Positions 32,242-42,400 of a stretch of DNA of 64,000 nt are shown here, one piece after another. The stretch covers positions 1 through 64,000 of the forward strand of contig NZ_PVMZ01000013.1 of NCBI RefSeq assembly GCF_003001815.1, in the 5' to 3' direction. The stretch comes from Actinoplanes italicus. Lineage in GTDB: Bacteria > Actinomycetota > Actinomycetes > Mycobacteriales > Micromonosporaceae. The notes below the pieces were generated by a model. That model made no database searches, was not told the origin of the DNA, and was given only the letters and a program-made list of their open reading frames with translations. Numbering within the stretch: the stretch's first letter is position 1; every line of letters begins with the position of its first letter. Both the position numbers and the translations under genes were made by a program.

Positions 32242-34083
32242 CTAGTCCCCAGCCTGGAATTCCCGAGCCGCGGAGAGCTTGTCCAGCTCGCGGAGGACCT
32301 CCAGCAGATGGGCCGTCGCCGTGCCGGGATGGGTCCGCATCATCTGGCGCGCCCGGCGCATGCTGGTCGCCTGCCGGGTCAGACTCGCGCTCAGCGCCGG
32401 ACCGGCCTCGCCCGAGCCCCGCAGCTGTTCCTTGTCGAAGACGTTCTCGGCCTCGGCCAGCAGCTCGGAGGCGAAGCGCGTCATGTTCGGGCCCGGTGGT
32501 GGGTCGTTCAGGATCAGATCGGCCGCGGTGCCCATGCACTGCACCACGCGGGTGGTGTGGTACCAGCTCGGCGCGTCGCGGTGGCTCAGGCTCGGGTAGA
32601 CGTTCGCCGGGTCGTCCCAGAGGTCGGTGCCCGGCCCCTCACGCAGCCGCCGCCGCTCCAGGTGCCGCCAGACGTCGTCGGCCAGGTTCAGCAGTCTGGT
32701 CTGCTCCTCGGCGTCGTTGACCTGCCCGGCGAGCGCGAGCGCCCGCCCGAACAGCAGGCTCGACAGCTCGCCGAGACGCCAGCCGACGCGCGGGGCGCCG
32801 GCGCTGGTCTGCTCCGCGCCCTCGAGCCGGACCCAGCGGCCCGGCTGGTGCAGATCGAGTGCCGGGTCGTTGGTGAGTGCGCGGCGGCGGACACGTCCGC
32901 GGTCGGCCAGGTCCTCCAGCACCCGGGTGACGCGCGACAGGTCGGCCAGCGGCGCGTTCTCGTCACCGAGCGAGTGCCGGACCAGCGAGAGGACCAGGAG
33001 GCTGTAGTAGTCGCTCTCGGCCTCGGCCGTGGTACGCCAGGGCAGCTCCTCGACCGGCCATCTCTGGTCACCCAGGGTGGCGATCGTCGACCAGTACCGC
33101 TGGGCCACGTCCCACTGCAGCTGGAGGGTACGCGACATGGCCTGCTGTTCCTCGTTGAGCAGGCCCAGCAGCCGGGTCTCCTGGGAGAACAGGTCGCGGA
33201 TGCCGTCGACCGCCACCACCGTGAAGTAGAGGTACGGGAAGGGCTCGGCCAGGCCCGGCTGCGAGTACACCCCCGAGGAGGTCTTGACCTGCTCGGACCC
33301 CTGCACGACGCCCCAGGACCAGCCGCACTCGAACAGCTTGTCGGGGTTCTCCAGCAGGTCCTCCACCTGGTCGGTGTTGATGCCGATCTCGGGAAGGCCG
33401 GCCATGACCGACCGGAGCGCGTTGCGGATCCGGGCGACCGCGTCGGGGTGGTTCGTGCCGGGGTAGGCGTTCTCCCGCATGATCCGGCCGCCCGGGCTGT
33501 CGGCCGGGAAGACGCTGATGGTGAAGCTCCGCTGGAGCCCGGCCATCGCGGCGGTGAGCCGTCTCTGGGCGGCCGCCTCGACCTCGGCGATCTCCTCGAG
33601 GTACGCCTTGCGCTGCACCTGCGGGCGGTAACCCCGCAGGAAGCGGAGCACCGCCGTGCAGAGCACGATCGAGGTGGAGAACGAGTCCACCACCTCGATG
33701 TCGAGCTGCTCGGGGGCAGGCAACGTCTCGTCACCCGGCTCGGTGGTCAGGTAGTTGCCGCCGGAGAAGATCGGCAGCTGGGTTTTCTGATCGACGTACT
33801 TCGCCATGTACGTCCCGATCAGGCCGACGATGCGCTGCGGGATCTCGACCGGTCCGCCGAACCCGGCGAGCGCGATGGAGACGTCGTCCTTGGTCCGGTC
33901 CGGCCGGTCGTAGCGGATGTCGAGCAGTTTCTGCGGGGGGAGCAGCAGGCACAGGAGCAGCTCGGCGTCACTGATGGAGTTGCTGCCGCCACGGTCGTCC
34001 CACTTGAACGACTGCGCGGGACCACAATACTTCGAGATCGCTTTCCACACCGACAGCAATTCCTGGCGGGGCTGAAGTCTCAT
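32242..34083 (-). CDS. SCO2524-like family protein
   Basis: 613 residues from ATG 34083 (MRLQPRQELLSVWKAISKYC). A large, mainly helical soluble protein with FKWDDRGGSNSISDAELLLCLLLPP, IVGLIGTYMAKYVD, VVDSFSTSIVLCTAVLRFLRGY, and a TPR-like C-terminal half (LSSLLFGRALALAG, LLNLADDVWRHLERRR, YHTTRVVQCMGTAADLI). No catalytic motif recognised. It leads the SCO252x-like operon and diverges from the NACHT-WD40 gene across a ~270-base region. Its length and position suggest a scaffold for the variant P-loop protein (inference). Confidence 0.7.
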   Translation of the reverse strand: MRLQPRQELLSVWKAISKYCGPAQSFKWDDRGGSNSISDAELLLCLLLPPQKLLDIRYDRPDRTKDDVSIALAGFGGPVEIPQRIVGLIGTYMAKYVDQKTQLPIFSGGNYLTTEPGDETLPAPEQLDIEVVDSFSTSIVLCTAVLRFLRGYRPQVQRKAYLEEIAEVEAAAQRRLTAAMAGLQRSFTISVFPADSPGGRIMRENAYPGTNHPDAVARIRNALRSVMAGLPEIGINTDQVEDLLENPDKLFECGWSWGVVQGSEQVKTSSGVYSQPGLAEPFPYLYFTVVAVDGIRDLFSQETRLLGLLNEEQQAMSRTLQLQWDVAQRYWSTIATLGDQRWPVEELPWRTTAEAESDYYSLLVLSLVRHSLGDENAPLADLSRVTRVLEDLADRGRVRRRALTNDPALDLHQPGRWVRLEGAEQTSAGAPRVGWRLGELSSLLFGRALALAGQVNDAEEQTRLLNLADDVWRHLERRRLREGPGTDLWDDPANVYPSLSHRDAPSWYHTTRVVQCMGTAADLILNDPPPGPNMTRFASELLAEAENVFDKEQLRGSGEAGPALSASLTRQATSMRRARQMMRTHPGTATAHLLEVLRELDKLSAAREFQAGD

Positions 34084-34233
34084 CGGTCGGCAACCACCAT
34101 TCATTCATCCTGGTCATTGCTCATCGCAGCGTCATATCGCCGCGCGACGCCCAGGTAATCACCCGACTGCTGGGCCGTAGCATATCCCGCGATCCGTTCG
34201 GCAGGGACCCCCGAACATTAGGGACATTAACCT

Positions 34234-34282
34234 CTTAGTCCATCTAAGGGAAGGTGTCTGTAATGGATCATCAATGGTTGAT
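34234..34282. promoter_or_regulatory. small dyads in the divergent region before the NACHT-WD40 gene
   Basis: Two perfect short inverted repeats in an unusually AT-rich patch: CTTAG-TCCAT-CTAAG at 34234-34248 and ATCAA-TGG-TTGAT at 34270-34282. They lie between the divergent SCO2524-like and NACHT-WD40 genes and are candidate regulator sites; no matching regulator is encoded nearby. Confidence 0.35.
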
Positions 34283-34352
34283 AGTCTCGTGACTCGCATG
34301 GCCGTCCGAGATCGCTCCGGAAGTCTCGACGCTCCGGAGAGGGCTCCCGCAC

Positions 34353-37300
34353 GTGGGGAGAACGCCGGTTTACGCCTCATCCCCGATCGTGATCCTGCAC
34401 TGCCGGGACTTCCTGGCCATGATGCGGTCCCCGGTTCCGGGGACGCCCGCTCCGCGTGATCTTGTCGCCGGGCTTCTCGATGATCTCGGACGGTCCGGTG
34501 GGGCCGTCGTACCCGACCTGATAATGATCACGGGAAATCTCGCCGATCGGGCGACGTCCGCCGAATACGAGAGCGCACATCAGTTCCTGACCGCGCTCCG
34601 GGATGCGCTCGGCCTCGAGAGCGAGCAGATAATTCTTGTTCCCGGAAGCCGCGACGTCAACCGGGGTAAGTGCGAGGCGTACTTCCTGCAGTGCGAGGCC
34701 GATGAGGCCCAGCCGGTGCCACCCTTCTGGGAGAAGTGGCAGCCGTTCTCCACGATGCTGCGCCGATTCCACGGCACGGAATTGCCCAAGGACCAGCCCT
34801 GGGCCCTCACCGAACACCCGAACCAGCGCGTGGTGGTCGCCGGTTTCAACTCCACCATGACGATCACCCATGAGCCGGACCGGCAGGGTGGCTCTCTCGG
34901 TGACGCCCAGATCGACTGGTTCGCCGACGAACTGAACGCACCCGGCCGCCGGGACCGGCTCCGGATCGGCGTGATGCACCACCGTCCCGGCGGCGGCGCG
35001 GTCACCGGCGGCGGCGCGGTCACCGACGGCGGCGCGGTCACCGACGGCGGCGCGGTCACCGGCGGTGGCGCGATCTCCGACGGCGGCCGGTTCGCCGACA
35101 CGCTGGGCCAGCACCTCGACCTCGTCCTGCACGGGCAGCCGGACGGACCGGCCGTGACCCGGATCGGCGGCGACGGCGGCACCGGTGTGCCGGTGCTCGG
35201 CTGCTCCGGCGCCTGGCAGCTCATCGAGGTCCGGCCCTCACACGTACGCGTGCTTCCCGGCGCCGAACCGATCCGCCTGCCGCACCCCTTCCCGCGCCGG
35301 TCGATCCCGCGGCCCCGGCAGCCGGAGGCACCCGCAGCCCTGCGACGGCTCACCGCCCGGGTGGCCGAGGTGTGCCGGCTGCGCAACAAGGGCGCCGAGG
35401 TCGTCCCGGTGCCCCGGCAGGACTCGGGACACGTCGCCTACCTCCGGGTGTCGCCGGCCCGCAACCACAGCGACCGCGGGTCCGCCGAGCAGCACCCGGT
35501 CGGCGTGTGCGCCGCGCCGCCGGCCACGGAGGACGTCGACTGGTTCGTCGAGGTGCTGGCCCGCTTCCGGACCGGCGGGTCGGAGAGCCCCGCGAAACTC
35601 GTGCACGACGGCGACGCCGCCGCCCCGGAGCTGCAGGCCTGGGCTCAGAGCCGCGGGGTCGAACTCGTACCGTTCTCCGACTACCAGGTCGGCCCGTACC
35701 TGGTCCATTTCGCGAAGAACCAGGCCGACGAGCTGAACAACGACCCGGTCTACCGCCCCGACCTCTACGTGCCGCAGCGGTTCACCGAGTTCCTGCCCCC
35801 ACCGGCGGCCCCGTCCGAGGCGCCGCCCGCCACCGACCTGCTCGCCTGGCTGCGGGACTGGGTCGGGACACCCCGCGGACGGCTCGTGGTGGTGCTCGGG
35901 ACGTTCGGCCACGGCAAGACCTTCCTGCTCAAGGAGTTGGCCCGCCGGATGACCCGGGAGGCGTCCCGGACCATGCCGATCCTGATCGACCTGCGCGGCT
36001 TCGAGAAGGCGTACAGCCTGGACGAGCTCGTCGCGGTCCAGCTCTACCGGCAGGGTCAGCGGCAGGTCGACCTGGACGTGTTCCGCTACCTGCGCCGCGA
36101 GGGCCGGATCACCCTGCTCTTCGACGGCTTCGACGAACTCGCCACCCGGGTCAGCTACGACCGCGCCACGAACCACCTGGACACCATCGTCCAGGCCGCC
36201 GAGGAACACGCCAAGGTCATCGTCACCAGCCGCGACCAGCACTTCCTGACCGACGCCGACGTGCTGACCGCGCTCGGCGCCCAGCTCGGCACCGACCGGC
36301 AGGTGGTCCGGATCGGCAACTTCGACGACGAGCAGATCGTCGCCTTCCTCACCAACCAGCTGCGCGACCCGCAGAACGCCCGGACCCGCTTCGAACTCCT
36401 GCGCACGGTGAAGGAACTGCTGCCGCTTTCCCGCAATCCGCGGATGCTCGGCTTCATCACCGAACTCGGCGAGGACCTGCCCGGGTCGGCCGCGGGTCCG
36501 ATCAACGCCGCCGAGCTCTACCGCAAGGTCCTGCTCAGATGGCTCGACTACGAGGCCCGCCGGCTGCAGCGGCTCGGCCCCGACGCGCCCGACGCCGGTG
36601 ACCTGCTGAAGGCCGTGACGCACCTGGCGCTGCGGCTCTGGGACCAGCCGGACGGCAGCCTCAGTCTGGAGGACCTCGGCGACGCGGCGGCCGCCCTGGC
36701 CCAGCTGACCACCACCGGCGACGTCCACGCCGGTGCCGCGCTCGAACCGCAGGAGAGCGCCCACGTGCTCGGCTCCAGCACGCTGCTGGTCCGGTCCGGC
36801 GACGAGCGATTCGCCTTCGTGCACGACTCGGTCCGCGAGTGGCTGATCGCCAACCATCTCGCCGCCCAGTCGCCCGGCGGTATCGCCACCGACGGTCTCA
36901 TCGGCCACAAGTGGCAGCCGCTGATGATCGAGTTCCTCTGCGGGCTGGCCGGCGCCGAACGGATGCAGGCCTGGGCCGAGGGCATCCTGGCCGGTCGTCC
37001 CACCTCGCGGGTCGTCGGGAGCAACGCCGTCAAGGTGCTGCGGTTCCTCGGCGTGGACGGGTCGGCGTCGCCGCTGAACATGGCCGGGCTGGACCTGCGC
37101 GGCGAGGACCTGTCGGCGAGATTCCTGGCCGGCGTCGACCTGAGCGAGGCCGACCTCACCGACGCCAGCCTGGTCAGCGCCAACCTCACGGACGCGACCA
37201 TGATCGCCGCGAACCTCACCGGCGCCCGGCTCGACCGGGCCACGCTGCGCGGCGCCGACCTCACCCGCGCCGAACTTGGCGGCGCGCGCCTGCTCGGCAC

Positions 37301-39404
37301 CGACCTCACCGGCGCGGTGCTCCACGGCGTACGCCTGCGGCGGGCCGCCCTGGTGGCCGCCGCCGGTGTCGACGAGGAGGCGTTGCGCAACGCCGACACG
37401 CTCGGTGCGGCGCTGCCCGGCGGCGTGCCGGAACCGCAGGTCGCGTCCTCCGCGGTGATTCAGGCGGTGGCCGTGGTCTCGGGGATGAAACTGCTCGCCG
37501 GAGCCGGTGCGGACGGCGTGATCCGGATCTGGGACGCCCTCAACGGCCGCCCGCTGCGGGTGCTGCCGGGGCACACCGGGCCGCTGTGGGCGATCGCGTT
37601 CACGGCCGACGGACGGTTCCTGGCCAGCGCGGGCGACGACGAGACGGTCCGCCTCTGGGACACCACCTCCGGCCGTCCGGCGCAGACCCTCGTCGGGCAC
37701 AGCGGACGCATCCGCGCGCTCGCGTTCAGCCCGGACGGCAAACACCTGGCCAGCGCGGGCGACGACGAGGACATCCGGATCTGGGACACCGCGGGCGGCC
37801 GTGGCGTACGGACCGTGCGGACCGGCGGCGGGCGGATCCACGCGCTCGCCTATCAGCCGCGCGGCACGCACCTGGCCAGTGCCGGTGACGACGAGGCGGT
37901 CAGCGTCTGGGACCCCGGCACCGGCCAGGCCGTCTACACCCTCACCGGCCACACGGGCACGGTGCACGCGCTGGCGTACGACCCCGACGGCCTCCGGATC
38001 GCCAGCGCCAGCGACGACCGCCGGGTGCTCGTCTGGGACGTGGCCGGCGAGACCGTCGCCCACCGGCTCACCGGCCACACCCAGTGCATCCGCGCGCTCG
38101 CCTTCCACCCGGACGGGCGGCGGCTGGCCAGTGCCGGCGACGAGGGCGTCATCAGGATCTGGGACAGCCACGCCGGCGCCCCGCTGCGGCCGCTGACCGG
38201 CCACGCCGGGCGGGTCCACACTCTCGCGTACTACCCGGACGGGGGGAATCTGGCCAGCGCGGGCGCCGACCGTACGGTCCGGATCTGGGACACCGCCGAT
38301 CGCCGGCCGGAACGGACGCTGCGGACCGGCGGCTACGACGCGCTGACGCTGTGCTTCTCGGCCCGGCCCGGTGACCCCTGGCTGGCGGTCGGCTCGAGTG
38401 ACGGCGCCGTACGCCTGTGGAACCCGGCGGCCGGCTCACCGCCGCGGGTGCTGAGCGAACCCGGACCGGCCGACCCGGCCGTCACCGCCGTCACCACCAC
38501 GGCCGACGGCCGCCTGCTGGCCACCGCGAGCGGCGACGGGTCCATCCGGATCTGGAACACCGTGACCGGTACGGCCGGAACGCCCCTGACCGGCCACCGC
38601 GGGATCGTGCACGCGATCGCCTTCGACCCGGCCGGGCGCTACCTGGCCAGTGCGGGCGCCGACGGCACGGTACGGCTCTGGGACGTCACCGCCGCCGAGG
38701 ACCCGCGCATCTTCGCCGGTGGGACGAGCACGTACATCGCCGTGGCGTTCCGTACCGTCGCCTTCACCCCGGACGGCCAGTTCGTGGTCGGCGGCGGGAG
38801 CAACGGCACCATCCGCATCTGGCACCTGCCCTCACGCGACCTGCAGAACCTGTCCGGACACACCGGAACCGTCCGGGCGATCGCCTTCGCCCCCGACGGC
38901 CGTCAGATGGCCAGCGCCGACGACGACGCCGTGATCCGGCTGCGCAGCACCGTGGGCGACCCACCGATCGTGCTGACCGGGCACACCGGCGCGGTCACCG
39001 CCATCGGCTACGCGCCCGGCGGTGGCAGCCTGGCCAGTGGCGGTACCGACGGCACGATCCGGATCTGGGACACCAACACCGGACGGCCCACCCACACGCT
39101 GACCGGCCAGCCCGGCTGGATCCGCTCGCTGAGTTACAGCCCGGACGGCCGTTGCCTGGCCACCGCGGGCGGCGACCACGCGGTGAGGATCTGGGACACC
39201 AGCCGGCCCACCCCGCACGCCGTCCTGGTGCCGCTGGCCGAGCACGGGTCCGCCGTCCTGCTCCACGACCAGCGTTACGTTCTCAACGGGCGGTTGGGCG
39301 ACGAGTTCTGGTACGCGATCGGCATGTGCCGTTTCGAGCCGGGCGACCTGGACCCGTACATCCCGGATCTGAAGCCCGCGCCGCCCGGCGAACCACTCTG
39401 GTGA
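34353..39404 (+). CDS. degenerate metallophosphoesterase - NACHT - pentapeptide - WD40 protein (STAND-type)
   Basis: 1683 residues; GTG start at 34353 with GGAGAGGG upstream, a few internal starts possible. Domains: a metallophosphoesterase-like fold (about 1-320) whose ligand motifs are changed (ITGNLAD for GD, VPGSRDVN for GNHD, LHGQPD for GHxH); a linker resembling an REase-like module (about 330-490, LVPFSDYQVG); NACHT NTPase with Walker A GTFGHGKTF (about 516) and Walker B LLFDGFDEL (about 588); pentapeptide repeats (about 905-1000); about 14 WD40 repeats (about 1040-1630, IRIWD). This is the STAND signalling layout: propeller as sensor, NACHT as switch. Antiviral or stress signalling is inferred; the N-terminal domain is unlikely to be catalytic. 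Confidence 0.85.
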   Translation: MGRTPVYASSPIVILHCRDFLAMMRSPVPGTPAPRDLVAGLLDDLGRSGGAVVPDLIMITGNLADRATSAEYESAHQFLTALRDALGLESEQIILVPGSRDVNRGKCEAYFLQCEADEAQPVPPFWEKWQPFSTMLRRFHGTELPKDQPWALTEHPNQRVVVAGFNSTMTITHEPDRQGGSLGDAQIDWFADELNAPGRRDRLRIGVMHHRPGGGAVTGGGAVTDGGAVTDGGAVTGGGAISDGGRFADTLGQHLDLVLHGQPDGPAVTRIGGDGGTGVPVLGCSGAWQLIEVRPSHVRVLPGAEPIRLPHPFPRRSIPRPRQPEAPAALRRLTARVAEVCRLRNKGAEVVPVPRQDSGHVAYLRVSPARNHSDRGSAEQHPVGVCAAPPATEDVDWFVEVLARFRTGGSESPAKLVHDGDAAAPELQAWAQSRGVELVPFSDYQVGPYLVHFAKNQADELNNDPVYRPDLYVPQRFTEFLPPPAAPSEAPPATDLLAWLRDWVGTPRGRLVVVLGTFGHGKTFLLKELARRMTREASRTMPILIDLRGFEKAYSLDELVAVQLYRQGQRQVDLDVFRYLRREGRITLLFDGFDELATRVSYDRATNHLDTIVQAAEEHAKVIVTSRDQHFLTDADVLTALGAQLGTDRQVVRIGNFDDEQIVAFLTNQLRDPQNARTRFELLRTVKELLPLSRNPRMLGFITELGEDLPGSAAGPINAAELYRKVLLRWLDYEARRLQRLGPDAPDAGDLLKAVTHLALRLWDQPDGSLSLEDLGDAAAALAQLTTTGDVHAGAALEPQESAHVLGSSTLLVRSGDERFAFVHDSVREWLIANHLAAQSPGGIATDGLIGHKWQPLMIEFLCGLAGAERMQAWAEGILAGRPTSRVVGSNAVKVLRFLGVDGSASPLNMAGLDLRGEDLSARFLAGVDLSEADLTDASLVSANLTDATMIAANLTGARLDRATLRGADLTRAELGGARLLGTDLTGAVLHGVRLRRAALVAAAGVDEEALRNADTLGAALPGGVPEPQVASSAVIQAVAVVSGMKLLAGAGADGVIRIWDALNGRPLRVLPGHTGPLWAIAFTADGRFLASAGDDETVRLWDTTSGRPAQTLVGHSGRIRALAFSPDGKHLASAGDDEDIRIWDTAGGRGVRTVRTGGGRIHALAYQPRGTHLASAGDDEAVSVWDPGTGQAVYTLTGHTGTVHALAYDPDGLRIASASDDRRVLVWDVAGETVAHRLTGHTQCIRALAFHPDGRRLASAGDEGVIRIWDSHAGAPLRPLTGHAGRVHTLAYYPDGGNLASAGADRTVRIWDTADRRPERTLRTGGYDALTLCFSARPGDPWLAVGSSDGAVRLWNPAAGSPPRVLSEPGPADPAVTAVTTTADGRLLATASGDGSIRIWNTVTGTAGTPLTGHRGIVHAIAFDPAGRYLASAGADGTVRLWDVTAAEDPRIFAGGTSTYIAVAFRTVAFTPDGQFVVGGGSNGTIRIWHLPSRDLQNLSGHTGTVRAIAFAPDGRQMASADDDAVIRLRSTVGDPPIVLTGHTGAVTAIGYAPGGGSLASGGTDGTIRIWDTNTGRPTHTLTGQPGWIRSLSYSPDGRCLATAGGDHAVRIWDTSRPTPHAVLVPLAEHGSAVLLHDQRYVLNGRLGDEFWYAIGMCRFEPGDLDPYIPDLKPAPPGEPLW
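34992..35081 (+). repeat. 18-base in-frame tandem repeat in the metallophosphoesterase-like domain
   Basis: Five copies of an 18-base unit encoding GGAVT[G/D], ending with a GGAISD variant. The insert replaces the loop right after MHHRPG, close to where the phosphatase active site would be, another sign that the domain no longer needs catalysis. Confidence 0.9.
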
Positions 39405-39433
39405 TCCCGGTTCACCCCGGGTGATCGGGGATC
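39403..39433. terminator. hairpin between converging NACHT genes
   Basis: GATCCCGGTTCACC and the near-complement GGTGATCGGGGATC form a stem with two mismatches, beginning in the stop codon of the WD40 gene and 55 bases before the stop of the converging vWA-NACHT gene. It probably ends both transcripts. Confidence 0.55.
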
Positions 39434-39487
39434 CGGCGGGCCGGCGCGGCCATCTCGTCGCTCGGAGAGTCCCCGGCGAGCCGCGCC

Positions 39488-42400
39488 CTACCCGAGGATC
39501 TCCGCCGCGCCGGACCCGTCCAGCCGGACGCGATGGACCCGGTCGGCAGGGTACGCCGCGCAGGCCTCGCCGAGCAGCGACTCGTTCCGGCTGACCAGGA
39601 CCATCCAGGGCGTGAACCCGTCCAGGGCAGGGATCGGCCACGGCCTCGGCGAGTCGTACCCGGACGGGACGCCGATGTCGTCGAGCCCGTCGCACAGCAG
39701 CACGAACCGGCCCTCGGCCAGCAGGTATCGGATGTGCCCCGCGTCGACCTCACGCGCGCCGCCGCGGACCAGCCGGGCGGCGATCAGCTCGTCCAGCGGT
39801 GCCCGCCGGCCGCGTTCCGGCGGGTCCAGCAGGATCGGCACGACGGGATCGTCACCGGTGGGCAGTACTCGGGCCAGCTCCCTCAGCAGGAACGACTTGC
39901 CGGTGCCGGAGTCGCCGCTCACCGCGATGATGCCGCCGCCGGGCCTGGCCGTCCGGGCTCGCAGCAGCGTGAGCAGATCGGTGTCACCCGCTGCCGGAGA
40001 CAGGTAGAGCTCGGGCCGGTAGCGGGGGTGGGCGGCGAGTCGCCCGGCCTGCTCCCGCACGAAGTCGAGCAGGTGGTCGCCGATCTGGAATTCCGCGAGG
40101 CCGGTCACCCGTACGCCGCGGTCCAGCGCCCGGTGTTCCAGTGTCGCGTCGGCCGGGCGCCGGCAGACCAGTGCGGCGTCCCCGTTCGGCCGTTCCCGCC
40201 GCACGACCTCGGCCACGAACCGCTCCACGACGTCGGCGTCCGGGTCGCCGTCGAAGACACCGGCGCAGCGCCGTTCACCGGAGGGCGTGACGATCAGGTA
40301 GCCGTCCGGCCATTCCGGCGGCCGCTGCTCGGCGAGTGGCACGTCGGGGCGACGGGCCCGGTATGCCGCGGCCACCCGGCCCAGCAGGTCGGTCCGCTCC
40401 ACGCCCACGGGAGCACCGGAGACGGGCGGTGCGGCCGGTGGGTCGTCGCCGGTCAGCCACCAGTGGTCGCCGAAGGCGTACGTCCTCGTCCGTCCGCCGC
40501 CGGACACCCGCAGGGCACCCGGTCGCAGCTCGACCAGCTGTGCCCCCTCCGGCGCGCCGACGGCCGGCACCCCGGTGAGTTCCAGCTCGTGCACGCCGCT
40601 GTCCTGTCCGTGCAGGATCACGTCCAGGTGCGGGGCGAGCGCCGTGGCCAGCACGGGATCGTGGTGGACCACGCCGATGCGCAGGTAGCCGCGGTCCGCG
40701 TGGTCACGCAGGCGGTCGGCGAACCACGTCACCTGCGCCGTGCCGAGGCCGCCGTGCCGCTCGCCCGGCAGATGACTGATCGGGATCGTCGAGTTGAGGG
40801 CGGCGACGACCGTGCGGAGGGCCGGGAACTCGTACAGCTGCCAGGGTTGATGTTGTTGAAAGGGTGTGCCGCCGGGCAGCTGGCCGGTGAGCGCTGCGAA
40901 CGGCTCCCATTTCGGCCAGTACGGCGGCACCGGTTCGAGTCCGTCGGCCTCCTGATCGCGGAAGTAGGCGCGGCACCGGCCCTCGTTGACGTCGGAGGGG
41001 CCGGGCACCACGACGATGCGTCCCGGCGGTAGTCCGAGCCCGGCCCGCAACCGTTCCAGGCGCGCGTGGGCGGCCCGGTACTCGCCGGGCGTGGCCCGAT
41101 CGGCCACACCACCGGTCACCACGACCAGGTCGGGCGCCACCTCGACGGCAGTGGCAGGGCCGTGCAGATGCAGGACCGTGAGCTGCTCGCGGGCCCGGCG
41201 CACCGGGAGGGCGGTGCCGCCCGTACCGCCGATGATCCGTCTCAGGACCTCGGCGTCGATCCCGGCGAAGGCCTCCGCGGCGCCGGGAACGTCCCGGCCG
41301 TCGCGCGGCAGCGAGGCGAGGGCGGTGAACAGCGCGCCGGTGCGCTCCGGATGCTGCTCCAGGTAGCCGGAGACCGCGGCGTGCACCAGGTCGGGAACGC
41401 CGGCCTCCAGCGACTCGCGGAGCACGTGCCGCACGCCCGGCAGGAACTCGAACTGCTGCTCGTCGGCGCCCGCCCCGCTCGCTTCGAGTGGCCGCAGCAG
41501 ACCGCCGTAGAGCACCTCGGCCAGGTTCGACGGCAGGGATCCGGGCAGCATGACGGTCTGCATGAGCCGCATCACGGCCAGGCTCAGCGGTCGCGCCACG
41601 GTCAGGTAGCGGGCCAGCTCGTACGCCGGAGCCGACGCCCCGGCGCGGAAGTCGCGGATCCGGTGCTCGGCCGCAGGTTCGGCCGACGGTCCGGCCGTGG
41701 TCCGGCGGGGCCGGGCCACCTCGCCGGCGGGCGTCACGACCGCGTCGATGCCGCCCGCCGTCCGGCCGGCCACCAGGTGTGCCCACGACGTCAGCCAGCG
41801 CGGGTGGATCTCCAGCACCGGAACCGGGACGCTGCCGTCCGGGAGCCTGCGGCGCCTGCGCGCCGAGACGAAGGAGTACGCCGACGCGGGCGCACCGGCA
41901 CGCGGTGCGAACAGCCGGCCGGGCAGCGGCGCCAGCCCGGTGCGGCTCCACAGTCGTTCGGGCAGCGGCTGCAGGACCGCGACCGGCGCGCTCCGGCTCC
42001 ACCGGCCGAGCAGCCGCGACATCCGGCCGTCGTGCCAGGGCGTACCGACGCAGTCGCCGAGCAGCAGCACGAGGTGGTCGCCGGGCCGGTCGGCGAGGTT
42101 CGGCGGTGATCGCCGTGCGCCGCCGGGCCGGGTCACCCGCACCTCGCCGTCGTCGCCGAGTCCGAGGTGGACCACCCGCATGGTCCGGAACGCGCCGAGC
42201 CGTTCCAGCATGGTGCGGACCTCCTGGCCGAGCCGGTGCCAGACACCGCTCACCGAGGTGTCGTCGAGCACCAGCGTCAGATGCAGCCAGCGTTCCGGCG
42301 CGGGCCGCCAGACCGGCGTCCACAGCCGGCGTTCGGCGATCTGCCGGGCCGTGGCCTCCTCGTCGAGGGCGACCCTCCGGGGCGAGAGCCGCTGCCGTTT

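Noticed and set aside
35238..38219. 993-codon open frame on the minus strand opposite the NACHT-WD40 gene
   Set aside because: Composition is Gly/Val/Arg/Asp-rich with no family features; it is the antisense shadow of the WD40-coding strand, a common effect of very high third-position GC.
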